A DNA stretch of 15,833 nucleotides. Origin: a bacterium. Its GTDB lineage: Bacteria; Desulfobacterota; Anaeroferrophillalia; Anaeroferrophillales; Tharpellaceae. Position numbers and translations under genes: made by a program. The stretch lies in assembly GCA_029935295.1 (NCBI GenBank), contig JAOZKP010000034.1, positions 1 through 15,833 of the forward strand, in the 5' to 3' direction. The notes beneath the pieces were generated by a model. That model did no database searches. It was not told the DNA's origin and worked only from the letters and a program-made list of their open reading frames with translations. Shown piece by piece: positions 14,843-15,833 of this stretch. Within the stretch, counting starts at the first letter, position 1. Each line of letters opens with the position of its first letter.

Positions 14843-15594
14843 TGAATCAAGGAAGAATATTTGCCGTTGGAATCGGGCCCGGGGGCCTGGATCTCTTGGC
14901 TCCGCAAGCGCGTAAGATTTTGCAAAGAGCCGATGTGGTGGTCGGTTATCGGCCTTATCTTGATCTGCTCGGCGATTTAATTATTGACAAAGAAGTTGTT
15001 TCAACCGGAATGCGGGGCGAAGTCGCCCGCTGCCAAAGTGCCATTGCCAAAGCCCGGCATGGGTTAGTTGTGGCCGTAGTCTCATCCGGTGATGCCGGCA
15101 TTTATGGTATGGCTGGTCTCCTTCTTGAACTTGAGGAAAATGAAGAAAAACCTCTGACTATTGAAGTCGTACCCGGAATCACCGCCGCCAATGCCGCGGC
15201 CGCTGCTCTCGGGGCTCCTTTGATGAACGATTTTGCGGTTTTGAGTCTCTCGGACTGGTTGACCCCTTTAGAGGAAGTTAAACGCCGGGTCAAAGCCGTA
15301 GCTAAAGCCGACCTGGTTTGTGTTCTCTACAATCCGCAGAGTCGTAGCCGCAGAGACCTTCTGCCTGAAGTTATTAATGAATTTGTTTCTGCCAGAGGGA
15401 AATCAACCGTGGTCGGCACAGTCCGCAACGCCGGCCGCAAAGGTGAAAAATGTTGGCTCGGAACTTTAGCCGAATTGCCGGTTGAAGATGTCGATATGGT
15501 GACCGTAGTTTTGATCGGTAACTCCCGCACTGCAATTATCAATAATCGAATGGTAACTCGGCGCGGCTATAGGGTGACAGAAAGAAAAAAATGA
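14839..15594 (+). CDS. cbiH: Cobalt-precorrin-3 C17-methyltransferase CbiH
   Basis: This enzyme methylates C17 with ring contraction, forming the delta-lactone that CbiG then opens. The 251 residues have IFAVGIGPGGLDLLAPQA, VVVGYRPYLDLLGDL, VAVVSSGDAGIYGMAGLL, EVVPGITAANAAAAALGAPL and MNDFAVLSLSDWLTP, followed by CVLYNPQSRSRRDLL, all hallmarks of CbiH/CobJ. There is no fused iron-sulfur or CbiG domain. Two adjacent ATG codons compete: 14839, in an ATGA overlap with the cbiG stop, and 14842, which lies 7 bases after AGGG (14831-14834) and is slightly better spaced; the product differs by one Met. It is the last gene of the cobalamin block. Confidence 0.95.
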   Translation: MMNQGRIFAVGIGPGGLDLLAPQARKILQRADVVVGYRPYLDLLGDLIIDKEVVSTGMRGEVARCQSAIAKARHGLVVAVVSSGDAGIYGMAGLLLELEENEEKPLTIEVVPGITAANAAAAALGAPLMNDFAVLSLSDWLTPLEEVKRRVKAVAKADLVCVLYNPQSRSRRDLLPEVINEFVSARGKSTVVGTVRNAGRKGEKCWLGTLAELPVEDVDMVTVVLIGNSRTAIINNRMVTRRGYRVTERKK

Positions 15595-15788
15595 TTGCTA
15601 AAGCGTGCATTGCCCGCAAATAAGAGCTCTTATGAAAACATTTTTTTGTTAAAAGAATAAGAAAATAACCCGATGCTCCTAATTGTAATTATTTTACCGA
15701 ACAGCAGTGGCAAGGGCTGAATCAACGCTGGATTAAGATATCTCCCCCTGCCCTTTTTTATAACTTCTCACTTATTTTAAAAACAGCC
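15595..15788 (+). other. A/T-rich spacer after cbiH
   Basis: It contains the perfect palindrome ATAAGAGCTCTTAT (15620-15633) with a 7-T run at 15641-15647 that is not adjacent to the stem. It also holds AAGGGC (15713-15718) with GCCCTT (15751-15756) running into TTTT, but with a 32-base loop. Either could end the cob transcript weakly; neither is a convincing terminator. From 15669 onward the frame of the next gene is open. Confidence 0.4.
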
Positions 15789-15833
15789 ATGCCAGATTAT
15801 CTAGCCCCCCGCTTATTTCGCAACGGCCATCTG
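15789..15833 (+). CDS. Start of a probable YheT-type alpha/beta hydrolase, truncated by the window
   Basis: The last 15 codons read MPDYLAPRLFRNGHL and run off the edge. A short proline/aromatic lead-in followed by RNGHL matches the usual opening of the YheT-like hydrolase family, where the next residues are normally QT and a conserved Leu/Trp-Pro pair. Function in that family is poorly defined. No Shine-Dalgarno site precedes the ATG, and the frame is open back to 15669 after a TAA at 15666-15668, so a non-ATG start further upstream is possible. It appears unrelated to cobalamin. The call rests on very few residues. Confidence 0.45.
   Translation, partial: MPDYLAPRLFRNGHL

Noticed and set aside
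15620..15647. Intrinsic terminator after cbiH
   Set aside because: The palindrome ATAAGAGCTCTTAT leaves a stem of only about 5 A/T-rich pairs, and the T-run begins 8 bases after it, so it is not a convincing terminator.

Overview
The window is almost entirely vitamin B12: a corrinoid uptake system followed by most of the anaerobic (cobalt-early) corrin-ring pathway, all on the + strand. The TonB-dependent outer-membrane receptor implies a Gram-negative cell. The CbiK-type chelatase together with CbiD, CbiG and CbiH implies the oxygen-independent route. This combination, with moderate GC and A/T-rich spacers, fits an anaerobic Desulfobacterota-like bacterium. That assignment is inference from gene content, not from a marker gene.

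Layout. (1) Positions 1-231: the 5' end of a minus-strand cobaltochelatase gene (cbiK), a good minus-strand promoter, and a short divergent intergenic region. (2) 232-1647: cbiA, cobyrinate a,c-diamide synthase, starting at TTG. (3) 1648-2043: a 396-base non-coding leader holding a cobalamin riboswitch, a probable P13 hairpin and a strong intrinsic terminator. (4) 2044-7058: btuB, btuF, btuC and btuD, for corrinoid uptake across both membranes. (5) 7059-7194: a non-coding gap with several Shine-Dalgarno-like motifs that serve no visible gene. (6) 7195-15594: tightly packed cbiL, cbiC, cbiD, a short sirC, a cobA-centred fusion gene, cbiET, cbiF, cbiG and cbiH. Most junctions overlap by 1-8 bases or abut. 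(7) 15595-15833: an A/T-rich spacer and the first codons of a probable YheT-type alpha/beta hydrolase.

How the genes work together. The CobA domain methylates uroporphyrinogen III to precorrin-2, and SirC oxidises this to sirohydrochlorin. CbiK inserts cobalt. CbiL, CbiH, CbiF, CbiG, CbiD, CbiE/CbiT and CbiC then carry out methylation, ring contraction, decarboxylation and methyl migration to cobyrinate, and CbiA amidates side chains a and c. CbiJ (cobalt-precorrin-6A reductase) and the late genes (cbiP, cbiB, cobU, cobS and others) are not in the window. BtuBFCD salvages external corrinoids. The riboswitch-terminator most simply shuts down uptake, and possibly the biosynthetic genes behind it, when cobalamin is plentiful.

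The most unusual object is the 465-residue CobA protein. Its methyltransferase domain lies between an N-terminal segment resembling a shrunken first domain of HemC and a C-terminal segment resembling a truncated HemD. It looks like a relic of a larger uroporphyrinogen-synthesis fusion. No mobile elements, CRISPR arrays, tRNAs or rRNAs were seen.
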